A DNA stretch of 42,024 bases from the NCBI GenBank assembly GCA_964390805.1, contig CAYMKL010000052.1, positions 1 to 42,024 of the forward strand. The letters are read 5' to 3'. Position numbers and translations under genes: made by a program. Shown here piece by piece: positions 1 through 7,798 of this stretch; positions within the stretch are counted from its first letter, which is position 1, and the number at the start of each line of letters is the position of its first letter. Source of the stretch: CAYMKL01 sp964390805. Its GTDB lineage: Bacteria; Chloroflexota; Anaerolineae; VGOG01. Under the pieces are notes generated by a model. That model was not told where the DNA came from, made no database searches, and saw only the letters and a list, made by a program, of their open reading frames with translations.

Positions 1-1169
1 ACATGGGGGTGCTCATGGTCACCGCCTATGCCTCTCTGGAAACGGCGGTGCAGGCTCTGAACGAGGGGGCATCGGCCTACGTCACCAAGCCCTTGAACAT
101 GGACGAGGTGTTGGCTGTGGTCAGGGAGGCCCTGGAAAAGCAGCGCCTGGTTCAGGAGAAGCGGCAGGCGGAGGAGGGCCAACGCAAAGCGTTGGCGGCC
201 AAGGAAGAAGCCTTGGCTAGGGCGTTGCAGGCAACGCACGCGCTGCAGGAGAGCGAGGCGCGCTATCGCGCCATCGTCGAGGATCAGACGGAACTGATCT
301 GCCGTTTCCTGCCCGACGGAACCCTCACCTTCGTGAACGAAGCCTACCGTCGCTATTTTGGCAAAAAGCGGGAGGATCTGATTGGGAGCAGCTTTATGCC
401 CCCCATTCCCGAACAGGACCAGGAATTCGCCGCCGATCAATTCAGCTCCTTGTCCCTGCAGAACCCGGTTGTAACCTACGAGCACCGGGTCATACTGCCC
501 GACGGACAGATCCGTTGGCAGCAGTGGACCGATCGGGCGATATTCGACCAGCAGGGCCGCTTCATCGAGTTCCAGTCGGTGGGTCGCGACATCACCGAGC
601 AGGTGCAGGCGGAGGAACAACTGGTCTATATGGCCACCCATGATCCACTGACTGGCCTGCCTAACCGGCGGCTCTTCAATGACCGTCTCAGCCTGGAGCT
701 AGCTCACGCACAGCGCAACGAGCAGAAGCTAGCCGTGATGTTGCTCGACCTCGACTACTTCAAGGACGTTAACGACACGCTGGGTCACAGTGTGGGAGAC
801 CAGTTGCTGCAAGTTGCTGGCGATCGCCTGACAAGTCTTCTGCGCGGGAGCGACACCGTCGCCCGCATGGGGGGCGACGAATTCATGCTGATAATACCAG
901 GGATCGTTCGGGAGGAAGACACGACCCAGATTGCCCAAAAGATCCTGGAAGCGTTTCGAGAGTCATTTGAGTTTGATGACCACGAAATCAATATCACTAC
1001 CAGCATTGGGATGGCCTTGTATCCTGACAATGGTGAAGATGCTGATATCCTGATGAAGAATGCAGACATCGCCATGTACCAAGCCAAGGAACAAGGCCGG
1101 GACAACTACCAACGCTACTCCGGCAAGGGAGGAAGAGATGGACGAGAAAGAAACCATCCTGATCGTTGA
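1..1169 (+). CDS. Response regulator REC-PAS-GGDEF (5'-partial)
   Basis: A diguanylate cyclase of two-component type, cut by the left edge of the window. The visible part (from nt 3) opens inside a receiver domain: the TAYASLE switch region and the conserved Lys of VTKP are present, but the phospho-acceptor Asp lies outside. A charged coiled coil (about residues 50-85), a PAS domain (86-205) ending in the usual DITEQ linker, and a GGDEF domain (208-375) follow. GGDEF is intact at nt 870-884. An RGSD inhibitory I-site sits five residues upstream, so c-di-GMP synthesis with product feedback is expected. The 3' end overlaps the next gene by 32 bp. The REC remnant is nearly identical in DNA to the next gene's REC (nt 19-176 against about 1378-1535), so the pair arose by tandem duplication followed by domain exchange. 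Confidence 0.9.
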   Translation, partial: MGVLMVTAYASLETAVQALNEGASAYVTKPLNMDEVLAVVREALEKQRLVQEKRQAEEGQRKALAAKEEALARALQATHALQESEARYRAIVEDQTELICRFLPDGTLTFVNEAYRRYFGKKREDLIGSSFMPPIPEQDQEFAADQFSSLSLQNPVVTYEHRVILPDGQIRWQQWTDRAIFDQQGRFIEFQSVGRDITEQVQAEEQLVYMATHDPLTGLPNRRLFNDRLSLELAHAQRNEQKLAVMLLDLDYFKDVNDTLGHSVGDQLLQVAGDRLTSLLRGSDTVARMGGDEFMLIIPGIVREEDTTQIAQKILEAFRESFEFDDHEINITTSIGMALYPDNGEDADILMKNADIAMYQAKEQGRDNYQRYSGKGGRDGRERNHPDR

Positions 1170-4089
1170 CGACGATGAGAGCACCTCTAGAACCCTGAGT
1201 CTCGTATTTGGAAGGAAGGGCTATGACACAGAGACGGCTACGACGGGTCAAGAGGCCATAGAGAAGGCGCAGGAGAGATTCTTCAACCTGGCGCTCCTGG
1301 ACATCAAGCTCCCCGACATGGAAGGGGTAGAGCTGCTAGGGCCTCTGAAGGAAATGCACCCCGACATGGTGATGATCATGGCCACCGCCTATGCCTCTCT
1401 GGAAACGGCAGTGTGGGCTCTGAACGAGGGGGCATCAGGCTACATCACCAAGCCCTTGAACATGGACGAGGTGTTGGCTGTGGTCAGGGAGGCCCTGGAA
1501 AAGCAGCGCCTGATTGAGGATAAGCGGCAGGCGGAGGAGGCGCTGCGGGTCTCCCATCGCTTTCTCGAAATCGCGAACCGGCACACGGAGATGATCCCTC
1601 TGCTCAAGGAATTTGTGGTGGAAGCCCAGAATTTCACTGACTGCGCCGCTGTGGGACTTCGCATGTTGGATGGTGAAGGCAACATCCCCTACGAAGCCTA
1701 TGAGGGTTTCAGCCGGAGATTCTACGAGTTAGAAAGCCCTCTTTCGATCAAGTCCGACCAATGCATGTGTATCAATGTCATTAAGGGAACGACTGATCCG
1801 AAGCTCCCGTACTACACGGAAGGTGGTTCCTTCTGCATGAACGGCACTACGCGCCTCTTGGCCACGGCCCCGGAAGAGGAGAAGGGACCGACCCGCAACG
1901 TGTGCAACGAGTTCGGATACGAGTCCGTGGCGCTGGTTCCGATCCGCGCGGGGGGGCGCATCCTTGGCTTGATCCACGTGGCCGATCCTCAGGAGAACAT
2001 GGTCCCTCTAGAGAGGGTGGAGTTGCTGGAGGGAGCAGCGATGCAATTGGGCACGGCCATCCAGCGGGTGCGGGCGGAGGAGGCGTTGCAGGCTTCCGCC
2101 CGGCAATGGCGGGTTACCTTCGATGCCATCAGCGACGGCGTTTGGCTGGCGGACCGGGAAGGAAGGATGTTGCGCTGCAATGAGGCCATGACCAAACTTC
2201 TGGGCAAGCCGTTCAGCGAGATCATCGGCCGCCCCTGTTGGGAGCTTGTGCACGGCACGTCGCAACCCATCGAAGAGTGTCCCTTCAAGCGCATGAGGGA
2301 GACCCGCCGTAGGGAAACCCTGGTTTGGCTCACGGGTGAGCGATGGCTGGACGATGCTGTAGATCCGCTGCTGGATGAGGACGGCAATCTCGTCGGGGCC
2401 GTGCACGTCATGACCGACATCACCGACCTCAAGCGGGCGGAGGAGGAGTTACGGCGGCATCTGGAGCGAATAGAGGCCCTGCGGGAGATTGACAGGGCTA
2501 TCACTTCCACCCTTGACTTGACTGAAGTGCTCGACATCATCCTGATAGAGCTAGCGAGGGTCATCCCCTATCACAGTGCCGCCATTTTCCTCCTCTCCGA
2601 TGGCACAGCCAAACTAACCGCGGGCAGGGGCTTCCCGGAAATGGAGCACGCTTTCCCGGTTTCCTTCTCCGTGAAAGAGGACCCTCTGACCCACGAGCTC
2701 CTGCAGGAGGAGCGCCCTCTGGTCTTGGCCGATGCCCAAGCGGACGAGCGCTTTCGAGCAAGAGGTGGTACGGAGTACGTCCGTTCCTGGATGGGCGTTC
2801 CCTTGATAGCCAAGGGGAGGGCGGTGGGCTTCCTGACCATAGACCATAGAGAGCCTGGCGTCTACGATGAGGAGGGCGCGGAGATGGCGCAGGCCTTCGG
2901 CAGCCAGGTGGCCATCGCCATTGAGAATGCCCGGCTGTACGATGAGAGTCAAAGACGCGCCGAGGAGATGGCTGCCCTGCGTGAAGTGAGCCTGGCCACC
3001 CTTTCCACTCTGGAGCGAGATCAGGTTTTCGAGATCATGCTTGACCAGTTAGGCACAGTCATTGACTATGATACTGCAGCCATAAAGATCATCACCCCCG
3101 ACAGAAGGGACAAGATGATTGCCGGACGGGGTCCCGTCGTCTATGACCAGGCCATGTGGAACGGCTTCGATGAGAAAGACAGCAGACTCGTGCAGGAAAT
3201 GAAAGAAACCGGGCAGCCGGTGGTGGTGCACGATAGTCACACCGACGAGCGTTATGAGAAGGTAGGGGACTGGGAAGCGTTCCATTCCTGGGTCGGAGCT
3301 CCGCTCTTTGTGCAGGGCGATATGATCGGGTACCTGGCCCTAGAGAAAACCTCCCCTGGCTTCTACGATGAGAACGCAGTCCAGCTCCTGGACGACTTTG
3401 CCCGTGCAGCAGCCATTGCCCTGGAGAAAGCGAGATTGTACGAGGACATCCGGCGAGAGCTAGCCAAGCGCGAGCGAGCGGAGCAAGAACTTCGACAAAG
3501 CTACGTGAAATTAGAAAGAACCTTGGAGGGAACGGTCAATACCCTGGTATCAGCAATCGAGATAAGGGATCCATATACAGCAGGGCATCAACGGCGGGCA
3601 ACCCAACTGGCCTGTGCCATCGCCAGGGAGATGGGACTTCCCCAGGAGCAGGTCGAGGGACTCCGCATGGCCGGGCTGATTCACGACATCGGCAAGATCA
3701 CTATACCCGCAGAGATCCTCAGCAAGCCCGGCCGGTTAAACGACCTCGAGTGGGGTATCATTCGAGCGCACCCCCAAGCCGGCTACGACATATTGAAGAC
3801 CGCAGAGTTTACATGGCCGGTGGCCCAAATCGTGCGCCAACATCACGAAAGGATGGATGGTTCTGGCTATCCTCAGGGTCTATCGGGTGACAACATTCTC
3901 GTGGAGGCAAGGATCCTGGCCGTAGCTGATGTTGTTGAGGCTATGGCCTCTCACCGACCTTACCGGCCAGCTCTCGGTATGGATAGGGCCCTGGAAGAGA
4001 TCTCACAGAATAGAGGCGTCCTTTATGATCCTAAGGTGGTAGATGCTTGCTTGAAGCTTTCTATCGAGAAGGGGTTTACGTTTGAGTAA
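1138..4089 (+). CDS. Response regulator REC-GAF-PAS-GAF-GAF-HD-GYP phosphodiesterase
   Basis: A 983-residue cytoplasmic sensor/effector expected to hydrolyse c-di-GMP. Start: ATG 1138 follows a GGAGG-type site (AGGGAGGAAGAG) and begins MDEKETILIVDDDES, a normal REC N-terminus; the frame is open upstream to 1060 only as overlap with the previous gene. Order: REC (5-120, Asp in LLDIKLPD), GAF (about 135-320), PAS (320-432), GAF (440-600), GAF (608-767), HD-GYP (800-983). The HD is in LIHDIGK near residue 849 and the GYP signature HHERMDGSGYP is at 902-912, so the catalytic motifs are complete. The 3' portion (nt 3493-4089) aligns without gaps with the HD-GYP of the 1588-residue protein at 21061-21657, and from nt 4066 onward the two are identical. 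It is probably co-transcribed with the preceding GGDEF gene, which would pair synthesis and breakdown of c-di-GMP. Confidence 0.92.
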   Translation: MDEKETILIVDDDESTSRTLSLVFGRKGYDTETATTGQEAIEKAQERFFNLALLDIKLPDMEGVELLGPLKEMHPDMVMIMATAYASLETAVWALNEGASGYITKPLNMDEVLAVVREALEKQRLIEDKRQAEEALRVSHRFLEIANRHTEMIPLLKEFVVEAQNFTDCAAVGLRMLDGEGNIPYEAYEGFSRRFYELESPLSIKSDQCMCINVIKGTTDPKLPYYTEGGSFCMNGTTRLLATAPEEEKGPTRNVCNEFGYESVALVPIRAGGRILGLIHVADPQENMVPLERVELLEGAAMQLGTAIQRVRAEEALQASARQWRVTFDAISDGVWLADREGRMLRCNEAMTKLLGKPFSEIIGRPCWELVHGTSQPIEECPFKRMRETRRRETLVWLTGERWLDDAVDPLLDEDGNLVGAVHVMTDITDLKRAEEELRRHLERIEALREIDRAITSTLDLTEVLDIILIELARVIPYHSAAIFLLSDGTAKLTAGRGFPEMEHAFPVSFSVKEDPLTHELLQEERPLVLADAQADERFRARGGTEYVRSWMGVPLIAKGRAVGFLTIDHREPGVYDEEGAEMAQAFGSQVAIAIENARLYDESQRRAEEMAALREVSLATLSTLERDQVFEIMLDQLGTVIDYDTAAIKIITPDRRDKMIAGRGPVVYDQAMWNGFDEKDSRLVQEMKETGQPVVVHDSHTDERYEKVGDWEAFHSWVGAPLFVQGDMIGYLALEKTSPGFYDENAVQLLDDFARAAAIALEKARLYEDIRRELAKRERAEQELRQSYVKLERTLEGTVNTLVSAIEIRDPYTAGHQRRATQLACAIAREMGLPQEQVEGLRMAGLIHDIGKITIPAEILSKPGRLNDLEWGIIRAHPQAGYDILKTAEFTWPVAQIVRQHHERMDGSGYPQGLSGDNILVEARILAVADVVEAMASHRPYRPALGMDRALEEISQNRGVLYDPKVVDACLKLSIEKGFTFE

Positions 4090-4125
4090 GGGGTGAAGAC
4101 AACAACTTCATCTATTGCTATCAGC

Positions 4126-4165
4126 AAGAGCCATCCCCGGTAAGGGGGATGGCTCTTGGGTTTTT
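4126..4165 (+). terminator. Rho-independent terminator after the HD-GYP gene
   Basis: A 13-bp perfect stem (AAGAGCCATCCCC paired with GGGGATGGCTCTT), a 6-nt loop, then GGG and TTTTT. It begins 36 bp past the stop codon of the HD-GYP gene. An identical copy is at 21694-21733. Confidence 0.9.
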
Positions 4166-4197
4166 GCGCTAATGCTCTCGAACGAGCCCAGGACGGG

Positions 4198-4270
4198 TCA
4201 CAAGCCAGCCGCTTCCAGCACAGCCGGTACCCGCTTCTCCCAGCCGAGGGGCATGAGGTGCACGCCCTGG
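4198..4270 (-). pseudogene. metF 3'-end remnant
   Basis: Exact copy of the last 24 codons and stop of the metF gene at 21766-22632 (C-terminus HLMPLGWEKRV...LEAAGL). The copy breaks off at 4270 and no other part of metF is present here. It lies antisense to, and directly abuts, the truncated universal stress protein gene, which marks a recombination joint. Confidence 0.9.
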
Positions 4271-4971
4271 ATCAGGCGCTGGAGGTAGCCCGGCGCGAGG
4301 GAGCACGGCTGCACGGCCTTCACGTGGTGCCATCAGAGGCCCAAAGGGAAAGCAGAGAGACCCAGGCTGTGCAGGCCGAGTTCAACCATCGCTTTGAAGA
4401 GGCGGGCATTGCGGGGAGACTGGCCCTCGAAATCGGAGGCGTGGCGCGCAACATCTGCCAACGGGCCCGGTGGACCGATCTGGTTGTCTTGAGCCTTAAC
4501 TATCCCCCCGCCCCCCAACCCATGGCCAGGCTCGGTTCGGGATTGAGTACCTTGCTGCGACGCTGTCCCAGGCCCGTGCTGGCGGTGCCGGAGTCTTCGT
4601 CTGGCTTGAGTCGTGCACTGCTGGCCTACGACGGCAGCCCCAAAGCCGACGAGGCGCTTTTCGTAGCTACATACCTATCCGGGAGGTGGAACATTTCCCT
4701 GGTCGTGGTGACTGTGACAGAACCCAGCCGCACCACGTCGGACACGCTGGCCCGCGCTCAAGAGTACCTGGAAACGCATGGCGTGCAAGCTACGTTCGCA
4801 ACGGAGAGCGGGCCGGTCGCCAAGGCGATTCTGAAGACCGCCAACGAGCACGACAGCGACCTGATTGTCATGGGAGGCTATGGGTACAGCCCGGTACTGG
4901 AGGTAGTGCTCGGCAGCGCAGTAGACCAGATACTACGCGCGAGCCGGCGGCCCATGTTGATTTGCCGGTAG
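4258..4971 (+). CDS. Tandem universal stress protein, 5'-truncated
   Basis: Two UspA-like domains. The second is complete: it starts ALLAYDGSPKADEAL and ends with the ATP-binding signature GGYG-x9-GS (GGYGYSPVLEVVLGSAVD). The first lacks its opening beta strand and nucleotide-binding Asp: sense homology begins at about ALDQALEVARREGARLHGLHVVP (nt 4270 on), and everything before is an antisense reading of the duplicated metF tail. The open frame extends back to a TTG at 4156, but that codon lies inside the terminator hairpin. The first plausible start is GTG 4258, which has GAGGGG six bases upstream, by chance within the metF remnant. The gene may therefore be expressed as a shortened protein or be dead. 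The family binds ATP or responds to stress; any function here is uncertain. Confidence 0.75.
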   Translation: MHALDQALEVARREGARLHGLHVVPSEAQRESRETQAVQAEFNHRFEEAGIAGRLALEIGGVARNICQRARWTDLVVLSLNYPPAPQPMARLGSGLSTLLRRCPRPVLAVPESSSGLSRALLAYDGSPKADEALFVATYLSGRWNISLVVVTVTEPSRTTSDTLARAQEYLETHGVQATFATESGPVAKAILKTANEHDSDLIVMGGYGYSPVLEVVLGSAVDQILRASRRPMLICR

Positions 4972-5313
4972 GCGAAAATATCTGAAACTCGCTTCGGACA
5001 CGGAACGCTAGTTGGAATTGCTGCCTGTCTTGCGACGCACACAAGAAAACGACCTTTTGGGGCGGAAGAGGGTAGCAAGTAGCGTCGACTGATTGCCGCT
5101 TGCCAGCGGCGGAGGACACAAGCTTGACGTAGCTTGCGTTTACTGTTATAATTGCGATGGATTCGACATGTGGGTGCCCCCCCCACCCTCCACGCCAGCC
5201 AAGAGCGCCCACGTGCGTTTACGGTTGGCTTTTTGGTCTGGGATGGGCCAGAGCTGTTGATTACCACGAAGTGCATATCCCAATAGAAACAAACAAAGGA
5301 AAGGAGACGGTGA
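4972..5313 (+). other. Intergenic region carrying the rsbR promoter and leader
   Basis: A 342-bp gap between the stress-protein gene and rsbR. I see no coding frame that looks real. It contains the consensus promoter at 5124-5152, a transcribed leader of about 155 nt with a run of eight C followed by ACCC, and the GGAAAGGAG ribosome site at 5298-5306 for the gene starting at 5314. Confidence 0.7.
5124..5152 (+). promoter_or_regulatory. Sigma-70 type promoter upstream of rsbR
   Basis: TTGACG at 5124-5129 and a perfect TATAAT at 5147-5152, separated by exactly 17 bp. Transcription would start near 5159, giving a leader of about 155 nt before ATG 5314. Best candidate for driving the whole rsbR-rsbS-rsbT-rsbX-kinase-GGDEF series. 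Confidence 0.8.
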
Positions 5314-6162
5314 ATGGCTAGGAACGATAAGAGTAGAATCTCGGAGATTCTCGCAAAGTACGAAACAGAGTTGCTGGTCGACTGGTTGAAGGAACAATCG
5401 GCCGCCATGACTCTGCGGCCCGAACTGATGAGCGAGGCGGAACTGCGCCAGCAGTCGGGTGAATTCCTGAGTCTGCTGCGCCAGGCAGTCCGGAGCGAGA
5501 ACCTGACCGACATCACGGCGCCCGAGTGGACAGAGGCGCGGGAGATGCTGGCCGGTGTTTCGCGCGCCCGAGCAGTGAAAGGCTTCAGCCCCTCGGAGAC
5601 AGCCACCTTTGTCTTCTCCCTCAAGCAGCCGCTTTTCGCGCGTCTGCGTTATGAGGTGAAGGATGCCGAAGAGCTAGCCGACGAGGTGTGGGTGGCCACG
5701 GTTCTCTTGGATAGGCTGGGGCTCTTCACCGCCGAGGTCTACCAACAGAGCCGCGAAGCTGTGATCGCCCGCCAGCAGGAGGAGCTGTTGGAGCTCTCGA
5801 CCCCGGTGGTGAAGCTGTGGGAGGGCGTCCTGGCGGTGCCGCTGATCGGCACGCTGGACAGCGCCCGCACCCAGGTGGTCATGGAGAACCTCTTGCAGGA
5901 GATCGTCGAGACGGGCTCGTCCATCGCCATCATTGACATCACGGGCGTCCCCACGGTGGACACGCTGGTGGCCCAGCACCTGCTCAAGACCGTGGCCGCC
6001 GCCCGCCTGATGGGGGCCGACTGCATCATCAGCGGCATCCGCCCACGGATCGCCCAGACCATCGTCCAGTTGGGGGTGGAGCTTGGCGACGTCGCTACCA
6101 AGGCCACTTTGGCCGCTGCCTTCGCTCTGGCCTTGCAGCGGACCGGGCGCACCATCACCTGA
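5314..6162 (+). CDS. rsbR: RsbR-like stressosome protein (RsbRD N-terminal domain + STAS)
   Basis: A 282-residue cytoplasmic protein. The N-terminal half (1-150) is an all-helical RsbR-type sensory domain beginning RISEILAKYETELLVDWL; the C-terminal half (about 158-275) is a STAS domain (TPVVKLWEGVLAVPLIGTLD, then IIDITGVPTVDT) with the phospho-acceptor Thr/Ser region after IDITG. In the partner-switching family RsbR co-assembles with RsbS into the stressosome and holds RsbT until signal-driven phosphorylation. ATG 5314 is preceded by GGAAAGGAG at 5298-5306. The promoter at 5124-5152 fits it as first gene of the set. rsbS should follow directly, but a repeat and a four-helix-bundle gene intervene. 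Family assignment is secure; the sensed signal is unknown. Confidence 0.88.
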   Translation: MARNDKSRISEILAKYETELLVDWLKEQSAAMTLRPELMSEAELRQQSGEFLSLLRQAVRSENLTDITAPEWTEAREMLAGVSRARAVKGFSPSETATFVFSLKQPLFARLRYEVKDAEELADEVWVATVLLDRLGLFTAEVYQQSREAVIARQQEELLELSTPVVKLWEGVLAVPLIGTLDSARTQVVMENLLQEIVETGSSIAIIDITGVPTVDTLVAQHLLKTVAAARLMGADCIISGIRPRIAQTIVQLGVELGDVATKATLAAAFALALQRTGRTIT

Positions 6163-6220
6163 TTGCGGATTGCGGAATTCGGATTTCGGATTGTCATTCG
6201 GCAATCTGCAATCCGCAATG
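6162..6220. repeat. ATTGCGG-type repeat with 12-bp inverted ends
   Basis: Begins inside the rsbR stop codon. ATTGCGGATTGC at the left is matched by its exact complement GCAATCCGCAAT at the right, with intervening variants of the same unit (CGGATTTCGGATTG). The same family recurs at 6640-6675, 7472-7500 and 7685-7798, bracketing both four-helix-bundle genes. Confidence 0.85.
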
Positions 6221-6233
6221 GAAAGGAAGTGAA

Positions 6234-6596
6234 GTGGACAAAGAGGAGATGAAGCGAAGGACGAAGCAGTTTGCGCTGCGGGTTATTCGCTTGATCGAAT
6301 CGTTACCCAGGGGGCGAACTGCTGAGGTGCTTGGAAAGCAATTGTTACGCTCGGGCACTTCGGTGGGAGCGAACTATCGTGCTGCGTGTCGCGCCAAATC
6401 AACCGCCGATTTCATTTCAAAGATGGGAACGGTGGAAGAAGAGGCGGATGAGTCGTTATATTGGATGGAGTTACTGGTTGAAGCCGGGCTTGTGAAATCA
6501 GAGCTTCTGGCGCCGCTGATGAAAGAAGCTGATGAGCTTGTGGCTATTACCGTTGCGTCCATAAACACCGCAAAGAGGAGAAGCAGTAGGAAATGA
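6234..6596 (+). CDS. Four-helix bundle protein (23S rRNA intervening-sequence/S23 family)
   Basis: A 120-residue, highly charged helical protein. Hallmarks of the S23/IVP family are visible: an N-terminal FALRVIRLIESLPRG helix, then LGKQLLRSGTSVGANYRAA, DFISKMGTVEEEADESLYW, and a final helix with a Lys/Arg-rich tail. The family includes proteins encoded in 23S rRNA intervening sequences and is distantly related to the Avd accessory proteins of diversity-generating retroelements; no biochemical role is firmly set. GTG 6234 has AATGGAAAGGAAG upstream; ATG 6249 is an alternative. It sits between rsbR and rsbS, foreign to that operon, flanked by ATTGCGG repeats in inverted orientation. A second, N-terminally truncated copy is at 7495-7685. 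No reverse transcriptase or variable-repeat pair is visible nearby. Confidence 0.85.
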   Translation: MDKEEMKRRTKQFALRVIRLIESLPRGRTAEVLGKQLLRSGTSVGANYRAACRAKSTADFISKMGTVEEEADESLYWMELLVEAGLVKSELLAPLMKEADELVAITVASINTAKRRSSRK

Positions 6597-6636
6597 TTCC
6601 ATTGCGGTGATCCGAAATGGACCTGAGGAGTGAGAA

Positions 6637-7080
6637 ATGAAACAATCCGCAATCCGAAATCCGCAATCCGCAATGGGAATGGGAATGGAGCGTATTCCTA
6701 TTCTCAAGATGGGCGAGTTTCTCCTGGTGACCATCCAAGTGGATATGCACGACCGCCTGGCACTGACCCTGCAGGACGACTTGATGAGCCGGATCGTGAG
6801 CGCGGGCGCGCGTGGCGTGCTGATTGACATCTCGTCGCTGGGGGTGGTGGACTCTTTCATGGGGCGGATGCTGGGAAACATCGCTGCCATGTCGCGGATA
6901 CTCGACGCGGAGACCGTGGTGGTCGGGATGCAGCCGGCGGTGGCTATCACGCTGGTGGAGTTGGGCCTTTCCCTGACGGGGGTCCGCACCGCCCTGAACG
7001 TCGAAAAGGGGATGGAACTCCTCCGAGCCTCGCTGGAGGCACCGGCGAAGGAGAGCAGCGATGGCCGCGCAGAGGCATGA
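6637..7080 (+). CDS. rsbS: RsbS-like STAS domain antagonist
   Basis: A single STAS domain (about residues 18-130) with the phosphorylatable Ser in LIDISSLGVVDSFMG. In the stressosome model RsbS binds RsbT and releases it when phosphorylated. ATG 6637 has a good GAGGAG site at 6625-6630. The first 12 or so residues (MKQSAIRNPQSA) are simply the translation of CCGCAATCC repeat units, placed between start codon and domain; the next ATGs at 6673, 6679 and 6685 would remove this leader but lack a ribosome site. The 3' end overlaps rsbT by 20 bp, the usual translational coupling of this pair. Confidence 0.88.
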   Translation: MKQSAIRNPQSAMGMGMERIPILKMGEFLLVTIQVDMHDRLALTLQDDLMSRIVSAGARGVLIDISSLGVVDSFMGRMLGNIAAMSRILDAETVVVGMQPAVAITLVELGLSLTGVRTALNVEKGMELLRASLEAPAKESSDGRAEA

Positions 7081-7468
7081 GACCCTCCAGATTCGTTCCT
7101 CTGAAGACATCGTCCGCGTACGGCAGGCCGCGCGGGCGTGGGCTGTGGAACTGGGCTTTAATCTGGTGGAGCAGACCAAGCTGGTCACGGCAGCCAGCGA
7201 ACTGGCCCGCAACACGGTGGACTGGGGCGGTGGCGGAACCGTGCGGCTGGAGGCTCTCAACGAAGGTGGCCGCCAGGGACTGCGACTGACCTTCGAGGAC
7301 CAGGGGGCCGGCATTCCGGACATCGAACTGGCCATGAAAGATGGCTACACCTCTGGGGGAGGTCTCGGCCTGGGCCTGGGGGGTGCCAGGAGGCTGGTGG
7401 GCGAGTTCGAGATCGTCTCCCGCGTGGGAGAGGGCACACGCGTGACTATTACCGTGTGGAAACGATGA
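7061..7468 (+). CDS. rsbT: RsbT-like serine/threonine protein kinase (switch kinase)
   Basis: A 135-residue GHKL-type ATPase/kinase. The N box is ASELARNTVDWGGGG (about residues 46-60), the G1 box DQGAGIPD, and the G2 box a glycine-rich GGGLGLGLGG. Full length for RsbT. Known role of the family: it phosphorylates RsbS and RsbR and, once freed, activates a downstream output (RsbU phosphatase in Bacillus; cyclases or kinases in others). It overlaps rsbS by 20 bp, with GAAGGAGAG upstream. No sigma factor or RsbU/RsbV/RsbW set is in the window, so the output is more likely one of the two signalling proteins that follow. Confidence 0.9.
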   Translation: MAAQRHETLQIRSSEDIVRVRQAARAWAVELGFNLVEQTKLVTAASELARNTVDWGGGGTVRLEALNEGGRQGLRLTFEDQGAGIPDIELAMKDGYTSGGGLGLGLGGARRLVGEFEIVSRVGEGTRVTITVWKR

Positions 7469-7494
7469 ACCGATTTCGGATTTGCGATTGCGGA

Positions 7495-7685
7495 TTTCGG
7501 ACTTCATTTCCAAGATGGGGACGGTGGAAGAAGAGTCAGAGGAATCGCTTTTCCGGATGGAGTTACTGGTTGAAGCTGGCATCGTTGAATCAGAGCGATT
7601 GGACTCCTTGATGAAAGAAGCCGATGAGCTTCTGGCTATTACCGTTGCATCCATAAACACCGCCAAGAAGAGAAAGGGGAAATGA
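7495..7685 (+). pseudogene. Truncated four-helix bundle gene (second copy)
   Basis: Reads SDFISKMGTVEEESEESLFRMELLVEAG... and matches the C-terminal 64 or so residues of the protein at 6234-6596 (DNA about 80% identical by eye). The first half is missing: the left edge is a CGGATTTCGGA repeat unit that runs directly into the gene. In the intact copy the same point reads CCGATTTCATTTC, so deletion by recombination between a repeat unit and this look-alike is likely. The frame is open back to TTG 7482 with no convincing ribosome site. It lies between rsbT and the rsbX-like gene. Confidence 0.8.
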
Positions 7686-7798
7686 CTGCGGATTGTGGAA
7701 TGACAATCCCGCAATCCGCAATCCGAAACCTGTGCTGAGCGTAGCCGAAGTATCCGAAATGGACTACTCCGCAATCCGCAATCCGCAATCCGCAATCC
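7685..7798. repeat. CCGCAATCC repeat tract with a second repeat inserted
   Basis: Several CCGCAATCC units before and after a different common unit (CCTGTGCTGAGCGTAGCCGA, 7730-7749). The orientation is opposite to the GATTGCGG units at 7472-7500, so the truncated four-helix gene is bracketed by inverted repeats. The tract is open in frame with the following gene and could supply its N-terminus (SAIRNPQSAI). Confidence 0.8.

Larger units (their letters stand above)
4066..4270. repeat. 205-bp exact direct repeat, copy 1
   Basis: This segment is base-for-base identical to 21634-21838 (constant offset 17568). It covers the last codons of the HD-GYP gene, a terminator, and the last 24 codons of a metF gene on the other strand. 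Identity stops sharply at 4270/4271. Upstream (3493-4065) the two loci remain gaplessly alignable but diverged, roughly 85-90% by eye. An exact repeat covering non-coding and coding DNA alike points to recent duplication or conversion, or to an assembly joint. Confidence 0.95.

Noticed and set aside
4156..4257. N-terminal 34 residues of the stress protein from TTG 4156
   Set aside because: The start lies inside a terminator hairpin, and the residues are an antisense reading of the copied metF tail.
6234..6596. Avd protein of a diversity-generating retroelement
   Set aside because: No reverse transcriptase, template repeat or variable repeat found in the window; the S23/IVP branch fits as well.
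6162..7798. CRISPR-like array from the regular ATTGCGG units
   Set aside because: Units are about 7-10 bp, contiguous or irregularly spaced, inverted at two sides, without unique 30-40-bp spacers or cas genes.
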